From Craspedostauros australis (taxonomy: Eukaryota > Bacillariophyta > Bacillariophyceae > Mastogloiales > Achnanthaceae), in contig JAMXDE010000065.1 of the NCBI GenBank assembly GCA_026770025.1, positions 1 through 64,000 of the forward strand: a stretch of 64,000 nucleotides of DNA. The letters run 5' to 3'. The translations under genes were made by a program, and so were the position numbers. Positions 29,579-42,019 of this stretch are shown here, in pieces. The notes under the pieces were generated by a model. It worked only from the letters and a program-made list of their open reading frames with translations, searched no databases and had not been told where the DNA came from. Position 1 is the stretch's first letter; each line of letters begins with the position of its first letter.

Positions 29579-30493
29579 ACCATCGAGCGCGGACTCGGAG
29601 ATTACCTCAGCTGCAACATCGAACTGAACCATGACAAGACTAGAGCGACATTGCGTCAACCACATCTCATCCGACATCTCATCGAAGAATTCGGAACCAA
29701 GGTAGAGAAGATGCAGCGCTATGGGACACCGGGAACCCCGGGTCAAATCATCGTACGACCGTCCGAAGATAACGGACTGCAGAAGGTTGGACCGGAAGAA
29801 CATGCCGAATACCGCCGAGGCGTCGGTATGCTACTCTTCCTCATCAAGCACTCGCGACCAGATATCGCGAACCCTGTGAGGGAACTCTCCAAGGTATTGA
29901 TCGGGCCCACCAAAGCCGCAATGAAGGAGATGTATCGGATCATCAAATATGTGATCGATACAAAGGACTATGGATTGAAGATCCATCCAGTGTGTCCAGA
30001 CGACGACGGCTGGGACATGGAGCTCTTTTGCGATAGCGAATATGCAGGAGACAAGAACACGAGAATCAGCGTAGGAGGGTTCATCCTATACCTGTGCAAG
30101 GTACCAATCCTTTGGCGATCCAAGGCACAGAAGGCCGTCACACTCAGCTCATCCGAAGCAGAATACGTTGCCCTTTCCGAAGCGGCAAAGGAGATCTTCT
30201 TCGTCGTGCAGCTACTCGAAAGTGTGGGCGTCCCAGTGAAGACACCGATCAAGGTCCGCGTGGGCAACATCAGAGCAATCTTCATCGCCAAGAACCCATC
30301 AACATCCCAACGATCGCGGCACATCGACGTGCGCCATCACTACGTGAGGAACATGGTAATCAACAAAACCATCGAAATCATTTTCGTCAAATCCGAGCAG
30401 AACACAAGCGACGGGTTCACCAAGAACATCAAGGCCGACTTACAACGTGAACACGAGAAGTCGTACCTTGACACATCGAGAACATTCGAATGA
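29579..30493 (+). CDS. Copia RT end and RNase H, internally deleted element, unit 1
   Basis: The frame picks up at TIERGLGDYLSCNIELNH of the RT and continues to the end of RNase H (LFCDSEYAGD, ILWRSKAQKAVTLSSSEAEY, RHIDVRHHYVR). About 95 percent of it matches element B by eye. gag, protease, integrase and the YVDD palm are absent. It is open throughout but cannot act alone. Confidence 0.85.
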   Translation, partial: TIERGLGDYLSCNIELNHDKTRATLRQPHLIRHLIEEFGTKVEKMQRYGTPGTPGQIIVRPSEDNGLQKVGPEEHAEYRRGVGMLLFLIKHSRPDIANPVRELSKVLIGPTKAAMKEMYRIIKYVIDTKDYGLKIHPVCPDDDGWDMELFCDSEYAGDKNTRISVGGFILYLCKVPILWRSKAQKAVTLSSSEAEYVALSEAAKEIFFVVQLLESVGVPVKTPIKVRVGNIRAIFIAKNPSTSQRSRHIDVRHHYVRNMVINKTIEIIFVKSEQNTSDGFTKNIKADLQREHEKSYLDTSRTFE

Positions 30494-30513
30494 CCGAATG
30501 CACACAGGAAGGG

Positions 30514-31309
30514 TGTCGAGATGTACATGTGAGTATATGTCAAGATGTACGTGTATATGTGCATCGTTCACCCGTTATTCTCTCATACGCACTTGGACGG
30601 TATAACTACATTCGTGTCAATAGTATGCTGTGATTCGTCAGAATTACAGCGGAAATGGAACACACGAAAATGAGCAAGATTTCTGGAGGAAATTTGCAAA
30701 TGACAATTTCTGAGAGAATTGGAAGATCGTCCGTCCATCCATCAATGGTACCAAGAGAATCTCGAGGTACTTCCCAACTAAACCTCAGATGACGATATCA
30801 TCTGACAGACTCCTGCATCACCAATGGAACGTGACATCTGGAGAGCAGAAGGACACCTACTGACGTCGACAGGATGTCATCATGTCACCACGTCGACATC
30901 TGTCTCCAAGTCAGAGCAGGAAGCGAAGATCCGATGACCGAAGGGCATCAGCATCATGGATACAGAAGGTGAACTTCAAATGGTGAGTACTCATGGAGTA
31001 GGAGCCAGTACTGAATGAACGGAGTGTCGAATACGAAGTACGTATTGAACACAGAGTATCGTGCGCGACGAGCACACGATGTTGAGAGAGAGAGAGAGAA
31101 TACAGAGAGGAGCGAGAGAGCATCTCGCGTACCGACTCATAGTCGGAGACTGAATCTACGAAACAGATTGAAGCGCCGAGAGCATCGGGCGAGAGAACGG
31201 CGTACACCGAGAGCATCGGAGTAGCCAACTAATGAAATAGCAAACAGAAGACTATCAACCAACACCATCTTCCACGATCGTAGGTTACCGTGAGCGGAAC
31301 TTGCCAACA
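30514..31309 (+). repeat. 3' LTR, unit 1
   Basis: A 796-bp LTR preceded by the polypurine tract aggaaggg (30506-30513). It ends CCAACA directly against the start of duplication unit 2. Confidence 0.9.
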
Positions 31310-31478
31310 CGCGCCAGCCTCGCCAGTTATGAAATTATGAGCCACGCAAACACCTCCAGTATCTTCCTCTCGGTACCCCCTGTTTCTGTCGCAGGCGGCC
31401 GAAAAAGAGGGTCCCCCCAAAAGAGAAAGAAATGGAAGAAAAAGAGGAACAACAAACGAAAAAGTGAGCGTCGTGCCG

Positions 31479-32808
31479 TCACATGTAAAGTGCGGTGATC
31501 CTGAGTCGGTCTGCGAGCGGCCACTGAAGGTATGCGGTTGGCATGTCCTCATTTGCGCGCTGCCGACGCCACCGCCCATGCTCGGAGACTTCGAGCTTGG
31601 TTGCTGCTCGCCGACACCCGGGACGTTGTCGGGAAACGTGTGTTCGTCCTCCCCGTTGGTACATGTGGAAGGAGTAGAATCTGGTAGGGATTGGCATCTC
31701 TTGCGCGCCGATGGCTGACCGTAGGAAAGGATTGCCGCGGCCTTGTTGCTCCAGAAGGGACGGGTATACGAAAGTCGTACGGTAGAAATGAGACGTCCAT
31801 GGTTGTCCGGAGGAATGATGGACCACGAGGTCGGTCGGTACGCGATGGTCTTGGTCACGCTGAGCGCGTAGTAGCCAGTTGCCGAGGCTGAGATCGGAGG
31901 AGGAACGGAAGGCGATGACGACGTTGGCTTGTTGGCTGCGATCGGACTTCGTCTGCATGGCCAGCCGGAGCAATACGGCGCCTGTGGCAGGTGGTAGGTT
32001 GTTGCTGTCGGCGTCGCGTGGTTCCAGAATGGTGACGTCTGCCCATGTGATGCCGAAAGCCTCTGAGGCTCTGAGCCAACCCAACCAGCCCACAAGGTTG
32101 ATGATGCCTGCCATTGCGGCCGTTCGCCGCTGTTGCGGAGTGACAGCATGGTGGTATTGATGTAGGAAGCCTTGGTCCATGAAGTGGACATGTCGGGCGA
32201 GGAGAGCGGCTGACGGTCGTGAGTCTTCGCCGAGGCGGGTCCGCATGCCTTGGGTGAGCATGGAATAGCTGAGGTGGTCGGTGGGAAGGCGTTCATTCAC
32301 AACGATTGGGCGTTGGTTGGCATCCACCATGGCGCGTTCTGGGTTGGCGAGACACATGTTCCAGGTCAGGAAGGCTGATGCGGCGCTACGCAGTCCTCGC
32401 ACTGTGCTGAACTTGAGAGTCCGGTCGCCGAGTGGATTCTTGCGTGTGGGCGCTTGTGTCGCGTAGTGTTCTTGGGCCCACATGATGGGGATGGTTGCCA
32501 AGTGAGGTGGCGTCCGTATATTTGGTGGCTGTAGTGTTGGGATGCCGTAGGTTTCCCCGAACTTGCGCAGCACGTGGATCTTGCTCCCATACGTAGTTAG
32601 CATGCCCGCCACCCAGTTGTGCGCGAGATCGATGATCCGCATCCGTTCGAGTCGAAGTAGGTGGTGATCGGCCGGACTGGGGACCAGTTCGCGTTGGAGA
32701 TGGACACGGACCGTGCATGCTTCGCACACGAACAGGCCCAAGATGCTGAGGTTGGGTGGCAGGATGAGACCCTTGTGGTTGCGTAGGCGTGTGTGGAAAG
32801 GGTGCCCC
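31479..32808 (-). CDS. Tyrosine recombinase, 5'-truncated (copy 2)
   Basis: Same as the copy at 26949-28278, with one residue change seen (GNPFLRSAIG here, GNHFLRSAIG there). Motifs LRASEAFGITW, EHGRWRR and AYLQW are all kept. The upstream end is again cut by an LTR at 32809. Confidence 0.62.
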
Positions 32809-33617
32809 TGTTGAGATGTACATGCGTGTATATGTCAAGATGTACGTATGTGTATGTGCATCGCTCACCCGCTATTCTCGTATACTCACGTACGAACGGT
32901 ACAACTACATTCGTGTCGTAGTGAACTGTAGTTTGACAAAATCACACCACAAATGGAACACACGAAAATGAGCAGGATTTCTGGAGGAAATCTGCAAACA
33001 ACAATTTCTGAGAGTATCAGGAACATCGTCCGTCCATCCATCAATGGGAACATATGGTACCAAGCGCAACTTGGTATACTTCCCAACTAAACCTCAAATG
33101 ACGATATCCGCACCGAGACGTCGACATCATCGACGGCACGTGACATCTGGAGAGCAGAAGGACGACAACTGACATTGACAGGATGTCATCATGTCACCAC
33201 GTCGACACCTGTCTCCAAGTCAGAACAGGAGGCGAAGATCCGATGACCGAAGAGGATCAGCATCATGGATACAGAAGGTGAAGTTCAAATGGTAAGTACT
33301 CATGGAGTAAGAGCCAGTACTGAATGAACGGAGTGTCGAATGCGGAGTACGCATCGAACACGGAGTATCGTGTAGCACGAGCACACGATGTTGAGAAAGA
33401 GAGAATACAGAGAGGAGCGAGAGAGAGAGTCTCGCGTACCGACTCATAGTCGGAGACCGAATCTACGAAATAGATTGAAGCACCGAGAGCATCGGGCAAG
33501 AGAACGAACGGACACCGAGAGGATCGGAGTGCCAACGTAATGAAATAGCAAACGAACGACTATCAACCAACACCATCTTCCACGATCGTAGGTTACCATG
33601 AGTGGAACTTGCCAACA
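32809..33617 (+). repeat. B-family LTR, unit 2
   Basis: Copy of 28279-29087; I see no difference by eye. Confidence 0.85.
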
Positions 33618-34108
33618 TTCATTGCATCACCAATGGAACATGACATCTGGAGAGCAGAAGGACACCTACTGACGTCGACAGGATGTCATCGTGTCACCAC
33701 GTCGACATCTGTCTCCAAGTCAGAGCAGGAGGCGAAGATCCGATGACCCATGAAGATCATGGATACTGAAGGTGAACTTCAAATGGAAAGCACTCATGGA
33801 GTAGGAGCCAGTACTGAATGAACGGAGTGTCGAATACGGAGTACGTATCGAACACGGAGTATCGTGTGCGACGAGCACACGATGTTGAGAGAGAGAGAAT
33901 ACAGAGAGGAGCGAGAGAGCATCTCGCGTACCGACTCATAGTCGGAGACCGAATCTACGAAACAGATTGAAGCACCGAGAGCATCGGGCAAGAGAACGGG
34001 CGTACACCGAGAGCATCGGAGTGCCAACTAATGAAATAGCAAACAGACAACTATCAACCAACACCATCTTCCACGATCGTAAGTTACCGTGAGCGGAACT
34101 TGCCAACA
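33618..34108 (+). repeat. Partial B-family LTR, unit 2
   Basis: Copy of 29088-29578, again fused to mid-RT sequence. Confidence 0.85.
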
Positions 34109-35023
34109 ACCATCGAGCGCGGACTCGGAGATTACCTCAGCTGCAACATCGAACTGAACCATGGCAAGACCAAAGCAACATTGCGTCAACCACATCTCAT
34201 CCGACATCTCATCGAAGAGTTCGGAACCAAGGTTGAGAAGATGCAGCGCTATGGGACACCGGGAACCCCGGGTCAAATCATCGTATGACCGTCCGAAGAT
34301 AACGGACTACAGAAGGTCGGATCGGAAGAACATGCCGAATATCGCCGAGGCATCGGTATGCTACTCTTCCTCATCAAGCACTCGCGACCAGATATCGCGA
34401 ACCCTGTGAGGGAACTCTCCAAGGTATTGATCGGGCCCACCAAAGCCGCAATGAAGGAGATGTATCGGATCATCAAATATGTGATCGATACAAAGGACTA
34501 TGGATTGAAGATCCATCCAGTGTGTCCAGACGACGACGGCTGGGACATGGAGCTCTTTTGCGATAGCGAATATGCAGGAGACAAGAACACGAGAATCAGC
34601 GTAGGAGGGTTCATCCTATACCTGTGCAAGGTACCAATCCTTTGGCGATCCAAGGCACAGAAGGCCGTCACACTCAGCTCATCCGAAGCAGAATACGTTG
34701 CCCTTTCCGAAGCGGCAAAGGAGATCTTCTTCGTCGTGCAGCTACTCGAAAGTGTGGGCGTCCCAGTGAAGACACCGATCAAGGTCCGCGTGGGCAACAT
34801 CAGAGCAATCTTCATCGCCAAGAACCCATCAACATCCCAACGATCGCGGCACATCGACGTGCGCCATCACTACGTGAGGAACATGGTAATCAACAAAACC
34901 ATCGAAATCATTTTCGTCAAATCCGAGCAGAACACAAGCGACGGGTTCACCAAGAACATCAAGGCCGACTTACAACGTGAACACGAGAAGTCGTACCTTG
35001 ACACATCGAGAACATTCGAATGA
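34109..35023 (+). pseudogene. Copia RT end and RNase H, unit 2, with nonsense mutation
   Basis: Equivalent to 29579-30493, but cgtacgacc is cgtatgacc here, so a TGA stop (34286-34288) interrupts the frame. The frame reopens at 34358 (MLLFLIKHSRPDIANP) and runs to 35023. About a dozen substitutions cluster before 34362, and the rest is identical to unit 1. Confidence 0.85.
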
Positions 35024-35043
35024 CCGAATGCACACAGGAAGGG

Positions 35044-35804
35044 TGTCGAGATGTACATGTGAGTATATGTCAAGATGTACGTGTATATGTGCATCGTTCA
35101 CCCGTTATTCTCTCATACGCACTTGGACGGTATAACTACATTCGTGTCAATAGTATGCTGTGATTCGTCAGAATTACAGCGGAAATGGAACACACGAAAA
35201 TGAGCAAGATTTCTGGAGGAAATTTGCAAATGACAATTTCTGAGAGAATTGGAATATCGTCCGTCCATCCATCAATGGTACCAAGAGAATCTCGAGGTAC
35301 TTCCCAACTAAACCTCAGATGACGATATCATCTGACAGACTCCTGCATCACCAATGGAACGTGACATCTGGAGAGTAGAAGGCCGCCTACTGACGTCAAC
35401 AGGATGTCATCATGTCACCACGTCGACATCTGTCTCCAGGTCAGAGCAGGAGGCAAAGATCCGATGACCGAAGGGCATCAGCATCATGGATACAGAAGGT
35501 GAACTTCAAATGGTGAGTACTCATGGAGTAGGAACCAGTAGTGAATGAACGGAGTATCGCGTAGCACGAGCACGTGATATTAAGAGAGAGAGAGAGAGAA
35601 TACGAAGAGTAGCGAGAGAGTATCACGCACACCGACTCAGTCGGAGACTGAATCTACGAAACAGATTGAAGCGCTGAGAGCATCGGGCAAGAGAACGGAC
35701 ACCGAGAGGATCGGAGTGCCAACGTAATGAAATAGCAAACAGAACGACTATCAACAATACCGTCTTCCACGATCGTAGGCTTCCGTGAGCAGAACTTGCC
35801 AACA
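35044..35804 (+). repeat. 3' LTR, unit 2
   Basis: The first ~330 bp match the unit 1 LTR almost perfectly. After about 35375 it carries substitutions and a ~29-bp deletion, so its distal half comes from a different LTR lineage. Confidence 0.88.
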
Positions 35805-38800
35805 GCATACAGAGCACACAATTCGACGGTCAAGAGTATTGAATAGTAGCCACGGCTATATCATTCTAGACTCAGGCGCGGACGGCGACATTGTTCATGC
35901 GTCTGGATGGGTGGTAACCCGAAATCACCAGCAGCAGTTCCACGCCCGAGGGGCGACAGTGGACTCGCAGATAGAGACGTTTCAGTGGCAGCGTACGAGC
36001 CGCCAGAAGGCGGAGTGATCCTCATCAAGGCATATTTCATGGCTCTCGACAAGCATCCACAGCAGATGGAATCGCTGTTCAATACACACCACATGCGTGC
36101 GTCCGACATCAGCATCTACGATTGGCTTCGACAACACGACAGGCAGCAACGGATATCGTCTGGCGACATCAGCATCTCGCTGGCCAATCACGACAGCAAT
36201 ACCCTGCGCATCCTAATTCGGAAACTGACAGCTCGCGAGCTAACTCAAACTAAGCATATTTCTATATGCGACAGACACAGACGCCTTTGGCGACCCCACA
36301 CCAGTGCTGACTTCAACGAGGTCTTCTGGCATCTCCCACAACAGGTGGTCGAGAAAACGAAAGCAGCATCGACCCAGCTGGCCGATACTCCCATCAAGGC
36401 AGAGTCAAGACTCATCCCAAGGCAGTACCGTGCGAAGCGAGCCGGCGCGCTACGGCCACACCGAATCAAGGGCAGAGTGGACACCAATCCATTCTTCTCC
36501 ACGGTCCCATTTATTCAACACTACAAGTGCTTCCAGCTATTCACGCACAATGAGTCCAAGTTCATCTGGGCCAAGCCGCTCTGACAAGAGGCAATGGCGC
36601 CAGGGGCGCTCACTGATTTCATCATGCAGGTTGGGTCACCTGACCTACTCATCTTGGACTACTCACAGGTCAAAGCCAGCAAGGCATGGAAGGCCGTGAC
36701 GATGAGGTACATGATCAAGCACTCCTTCACTGCTCCAATGAATCAGAATCAGAACCAAGCAGAGCGGGCGATTGGTGACATCAAGCGCCACGCATACCAG
36801 TTGCTTTAGGTGGCATCCGTGCCTCTAACCTTTTGGTGCGACGCGGTGCAACACGCCATCGACTTATGGAACTACATGGCGAAGGAGAGCATCCAGTGGA
36901 AGAATCTCATCAAGCTGCTGCGAGGGAACACTCCAGACATCTCCATGTTCAGGTTCACGTTGTTTCAACCAGTCTGATATTTCGAGCCAATGACCAAATT
37001 TCCACATCACTCATTCAAGCCAGGATACTTCCTGGGAATCGCTTGGGATCATGGAGACCCTCACCTACCACATCTGGTCGTCGCAAGGCGACGACAAAAC
37101 CAAGGGCACCGCCCTGGTGCGGAACATCATGAAACCACGAATCGCGGAAGACGCCAGGGCGCCGCAAATCACCAACGAGGAAGTGCAACGCATCGCACGC
37201 CTCGATCTCATACATACTACTACCAGAGGCAACTTGGGCCAATGAGCGCGCACCAAGACGATGCCGGCGCAGCTCGCTCGACAGATCCGTGAGGCCATCG
37301 ACGCGAATACCGTGCGGTCGGGGGCGGCGGGCTCGCATCCCTGAGGAAGGACCACCGGAGGTCAGAGGTGTCGCGGTCAGCGAAAACAGTCCTCCAAATG
37401 AAGACCGATGGTTCGGTCAGCCAAATGTCATCGTCGATGACGATGACAACCGCGACAGCGGGCCCACGGGCGCAATATCTGACGACGACGGGGAAGATGA
37501 TCTCTCGACTGCGGACATCTTGGGAGAATCCGATGACTCTGAAGCAGTGAGGATTCCGGATTCTCCCAAGCAGCGGATTCAGGGGTGTGTCGACACTCTG
37601 GCTGAGCGCGAGCATGATGAGATGTTCCAAAATCAGATCGCAAAAGACGATACGAAAAAACAGCAAATACATCCATCGAAGGCCACTCATTCCGCAACGG
37701 TCACCTTCACCTCAATGTGAAATGGGACAACAATGAGACGCAATGGTTCCGATACAACATCCTGAGGGCAGACCATCCCAAGCTCGTGGTGCGATACATC
37801 ATCGCCTACGAGCCGCAAAGGCACGACAGGCACAATCGACAGTGAACAACAATACTGAAATGGGCAAAACACACTGTTCGCGCGATACGCAGACGCATGC
37901 GACGAATCGAACGCAAACACATCTTCACAGTCGACGACAACGCCAGCATCGCCATCCTGAGGCGCAAACGACCAGGAAAGAAGAAGCCAAAAAAGGACTT
38001 CTTTGCTACAGTATTCCAATACGGTGTGGAAGTGCCACACAATATGCGACACGCACTCCAACTTGACAAAGTCAATGGCAACTCATTGTGGAAGGACGCA
38101 GCAAAGAAAGAGATTGACGCTCTGATCGACCTCGATTGCTTTGAATTCCATCCATCCACTCACCAACCTTCATCGTACTACCAGAGCACCAAGCTCCAGC
38201 TCATCTTTGCTATGAAACAGGATCTGCGGCGCAAGGGGCGGCTGGTAGCCGGCGGTCACCTCACCTAACTCGCTGACGACATTAGAGTATACTCATCAAC
38301 CGTCAAATCAACCAGTGTACGGATACTCGATGTCATCACGGATGCAAACAAGCTGAAGCAACTCTGCAGCGATGTGGGGAACGTATTTGTCAATGCATAC
38401 ACTAATGAGAAGATATACGTGAGGGCAGGAAAAGAGTTCTATCACAGAGAGGGTCAGACAATCGTACTCAAGAAGGCGCTGTACGGACTCCGATCGAGCA
38501 CGCAAAGATTCCATGCTCACTTCGCAAACACACTCTCATCCGTGGGGTGCTCTCCATCATGGCATGACCAGGACGTATGGATCAATCAGAGGGACAACAC
38601 TGGGTATGACTACATATGCATGCATGTTGATGACTTCAAGATCATGGCAAAAGAACCAGATCAATACATGAAGTCCATCCAGCAAGTCTACACCATCAAA
38701 GACATTGGCCCACCCAAATACTATCTGGGCAACAACTATTCCAGGAATGCGAAAGGCAAATGGAGCGTCGGATGCGAAAAATACATCGCGAACGTGCTGG

Positions 38801-38859
38801 ACACAGTCGAGCAGCAGCATGGAACGCTCCATGACCAGCATGTTCCCATGCGGAACAAT
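35805..38859 (+). pseudogene. Decayed Ty1/copia pol of another lineage (element D)
   Basis: Domains appear in copia order through several frames. They are protease (ILDSGADGDIVHASG near 35875), an integrase with an aspartate at GRVDTNPFFS, then ILDYSQ and NQNQAERAIG (36470-36770), an acidic linker (37290-37720), and reverse transcriptase (38060-38859) with KKALYGLRSSTQRF and the catalytic YICMHVDD near 38620. Stops and shifts occur near 36010, 36585, 36810, 36975 and 38267. The left end abuts an LTR and the right end is cut at 38860 by the inverted B-family LTR, so LTRs and RNase H are missing. The integrase style (AERAIGDIK) differs from A and B. Confidence 0.82.
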
Positions 38860-38871
38860 TGTTGGCAAGTC
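38860..38871 (-). repeat. Inverted B-family LTR, piece 1
   Basis: tgttggcaagtc is the inverted LTR terminus. The LTR continues at 44148 beyond the gypsy insertion. Confidence 0.8.
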
Positions 38872-39410
38872 TGCCTTATGCCGGCGGACGATTGATGTTC
38901 ATACGATTGCTAATGATAATGAATGTTGTTGTTGATGATGTAAGATCAAAATTATGATTACTTGAGCTATCTCTCTTCCTTCTGCTGTCTGCACCTCTTG
39001 TCAATCGTATTCATGCATTTCGAGATCATGTTGTTTGTGCCTTATCCCAAACCTGCGCCACTCTCTGTTAGACTTCTCGTTTTGGATGGAGGTCAGGGTT
39101 TGGATGGCGATATCCCTTTTCATATGCAAATATTTTTACGATTGAATCTTGACCAATCATTCTTCCAACTGGAGCTTTGACTAATCAGACTTCCAGTTAG
39201 AACCTTGACTCATCCGACTTCAGTTTGAGTCTTGACTAATCTGATTTCAATTTTGATTCACGACTCGTCAGTCTTGATTGACTGTTAACACGACTCGTAG
39301 GTGTGACTGGCAATGTGATTGCTTGGGTGACTTATTGATGACTAGTATCTATTGTGCACAAGTCTAGGTCTTGTGTCACCAATAGTCTATCTAGCCTGCC
39401 GTCTAGGGCA
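38872..39410 (-). repeat. 3' LTR of gypsy element
   Basis: TGCCTTATGCCGG...CTAGGGCA on the plus strand. The inner edge is followed at 39411-39420 by ctcgcttccc (gggaagcgag on minus), the polypurine tract. Confidence 0.93.
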
Positions 39411-39428
39411 CTCGCTTCCCGATGGTCA

Positions 39429-40552
39429 CTACTCGAAGTATGGGGTGATCCGGCGCAGGTTGATGCGTTCGGTTACTATCCCTTTCTGTACTAGGAGTGT
39501 GCCATTCGTAAATACGTCCTTGACGGTGTATGGTCCTTCCCATGGCTGGGCCATCTTTGGAAGGATGCCTGGCTTAGTCACTAAGACTTTGTCCCCAATT
39601 TTGTATTGGTGTGCAATCCTTTGAGAGAGTTTTCTCTTTGATTGGATCGATTGATAGCATCCTGTTTACATTGTGCGATGTGAGCCCAGTCGACTTTGAA
39701 TCGGGCTGGTAGGAGCATGGCTTGTCCAAACACCAATTGTCCAGGGGTTGCTTGGAGTGTGGTGTGGTACATAGTCCTTACTGCATAGGCAACTGCTGTC
39801 AGGAAGGGCTCCCAAGGTTCTTCACCTTCATATTCCATCGCATATAGTTTGAACGTGCGGAACGCATCGCCCAATACCTGATGAATTCGCTCTATGATGG
39901 CGTTCCCATGTGGGTTGTAGCTACTTGTGATTTTCTTCTTGATTTTGAAGATATCGCACATCGTAGAGAGCAGGAGTTTGAACTCGCTTCCATTATCGAA
40001 CCTGCATTGGCTGGTTCGTGGGTAATATGCGAGCCATTGGCTATCAAAGGCCTTTTAGGTTTCATCATTGTTTGGTTTGCCAATTGCGGCAATTCCGAAC
40101 CTTCCAGTTGCTGGATCAATCACTGTTATTGCTCTCATCTCGCGCTTCTTTTTAGATGGAGTGGTGATCGTGTATGGCCCAATGAGGTCGACATTGACTC
40201 TTTTTCATGGGTTTACTTCAGCTTGTTTCGCTGGTAAGTGACCATACTTCTTTTGGTTCTTCTGAGAGAGTTGGCATTGTTTACAGGATTTGCAGCGGTC
40301 AGCGATGTCTGCTTTCAATCCTGGCCAGTAGAACAATTGTCTAATGGTTGCCTCCATCCGGGTTCGCCCGGGGTGTACAAGGTAATGGTGGTACCGATCG
40401 GTTATTTTTGCGCGCAATTCTGTTGGCGCGAATATCTTGCCCTTGTAGTGTACAAGTTGGACTCCTTCGACCTCTTTTGGTCTGGTATTTTTCATCCGGA
40501 CTAATTTTAATTGTTCGTTGCAACGATTTGTCCTTTTTCTGGTATTTCTCAA
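39429..40552 (-). pseudogene. Gypsy integrase
   Basis: The H2C2 zinc finger (YLVHPGRTRMEATIRQLFYW with CKSCKQC) starts near 40480. The catalytic acids are NVDLIGPY, CRFDNGSEFK and GNAIIERIHQ. A basic C-terminal domain (GDKVLVTKPGILPKMAQPW) ends with a stop at 39429. One in-frame TAA lies between the first two acids (near 40060), and there is a frame change near 39600. No chromodomain is visible. Confidence 0.88.
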
Positions 40553-41860
40553 CCAGTGCTGGTTTCATCGGGAATTCCTCATTTTCGGTTTCCCGTGTTG
40601 ACATGTACGAAAGTGGGACACTCTCGTCTTTGTTTGTGTTGGATGCATCGTCGTCACGATGTTCCATTGTTGGGAGTCTTGATAGTGCATCGGCTACTAC
40701 GTTGTTTTCTCCCTTTACGTGGACTACTTTTGGCCCATATTCTTCCAGCAGGATTCGCCACCTCTGGAGTCTGTTCGAGGATAGCGGTTTGTACAACAGA
40801 TTGAGATGATCTGTGTGTATTGTTATTTGCTGACCTAGGAGAATGTTGTTGAATGCTTTCAGCGATTTGACTATGCTGAGCGATTCCTTCTCTCCTGTGG
40901 TGTACCGTGTTTGAGCGGTGTTAATTTTGTGATTATAGAATGCCAGTGGCCTTCCTTCCTGTGCTATCACGCCACCAACTTGGTAGTCGCTCGCATTGGT
41001 GTGCACATGGAACTATTTAGTGAAGTCTGGGTATGCTAGGCACTGCCTTTTGCATCACCATTTGCTTGGCCTCATTGAAAGCTTTCTTCTTCTGGGGTTT
41101 GCCCCAGTGCCATATCATTTCTTGGTGGCGAAGGCGGTAAGCGGGGTCAGTACATGACTCCTGCGCTTCCATATATCGCGGTCATAGTTGATCATGCCTA
41201 AGAAACGTCTCAGCTGTCGTTTTGTCGACGGCGGCAGCACTCGCTGTATCGCTTCCACTTTCTTTGGCTGAGGCTCGAGGCCGCGTTGCGTCAAGTTGTA
41301 CCCCAAGTAGTCCAGCTCCTTCATTTTGAGGAATGACCTACACAGGTTCACTGCGAACCTGGCATCTTGGATACACCCAAGTTCTGGCTGGGGGTGTCGA
41401 ATGGGATATGGTAGTACCCCATCAACAAGTTGAATGCTGCAGCACACTTGAACTGTTCCAGCTTCTAAAGCATGTCCTATATTTTTGGCAACGGATACGG
41501 TTGCCATTTCAGGTGCTTATTGAGCTCCCGGAAGTCGGTTAGTACTCGGACATCTCCAGTCTTCTTTGGCTGGATGAAGCTGGGTGCAGCCCAGTCACCG
41601 TTGGAGAACTTCTCCCACACTCCGATCATTTCAAATCATTTACTCTCCTTCTTTATTACCTGCTCATTGGCTTTGGGTACTGGAAAGGCTTTGCCATGGA
41701 ATGGCTTTGCATTTGATTTGAGTTCCAGACGTACTGGACTGATCTTCAACGTACCCAGGCCTCCTTTGAAGGTCCTCGGTGTGCGTTGGAGTGTTGCAAA
41801 CAGCTTCTGCTGTTGCTCTTTCACTGAGATGGCTCAGTTTGAACATGTATTTGTACAGTG
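40553..41860 (-). pseudogene. Gypsy RT (catalytic centre deleted) and RNase H
   Basis: The RT entry region (SPVRLELKSNAKPFHG) is near 41720 and the motif A region (FNLLMGYYHIPFD) near 41420. The sequence then jumps to the thumb (KMKELDYLGYNLTQRGLEP, near 41310), leaving out the LPMG and Y-x-D-D motifs, a loss of very roughly 70-90 residues. RNase H follows (MHTNASDYQVGGVIAQEGRP, TIHTDHLNLLY, NNVVADALSRLP) from 41006. Stops and frame changes also occur. Confidence 0.85.
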
Positions 41861-42019
41861 CTATTTCGCTGTAGTCAGCATCCGTTATCTGTTTTGTCTG
41901 TCTTCTGCTTTACTGAGCAGGGTAGACTGCATTGCTATTCGGCATGCGATGTTGATCGCTTGCTTGTCCGTCAGTACTTCATGATGCCTTATTGGGATCA
42001 TGACATTGTCCCATGTTAT

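Larger units (their letters stand above)
26779..31309. repeat. Tandem duplication, unit 1 (4,531 bp)
   Basis: The unit begins cgcgccagcctcgcc and ends at an LTR terminus (CTTGCCAACA). It is repeated directly at 31310-35804 with near-identity over most of its length. Order: tyrosine-recombinase fragment (minus), B-family LTR, partial LTR, RT-RNase H remnant, 3' LTR. Confidence 0.95.
31310..35804. repeat. Tandem duplication, unit 2 (4,495 bp)
   Basis: Direct repeat of 26779-31309, offset 4,530. It is nearly identical except for a cluster of about 12 substitutions at 34162-34361 and a divergent distal LTR half after about 35375. Confidence 0.95.
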
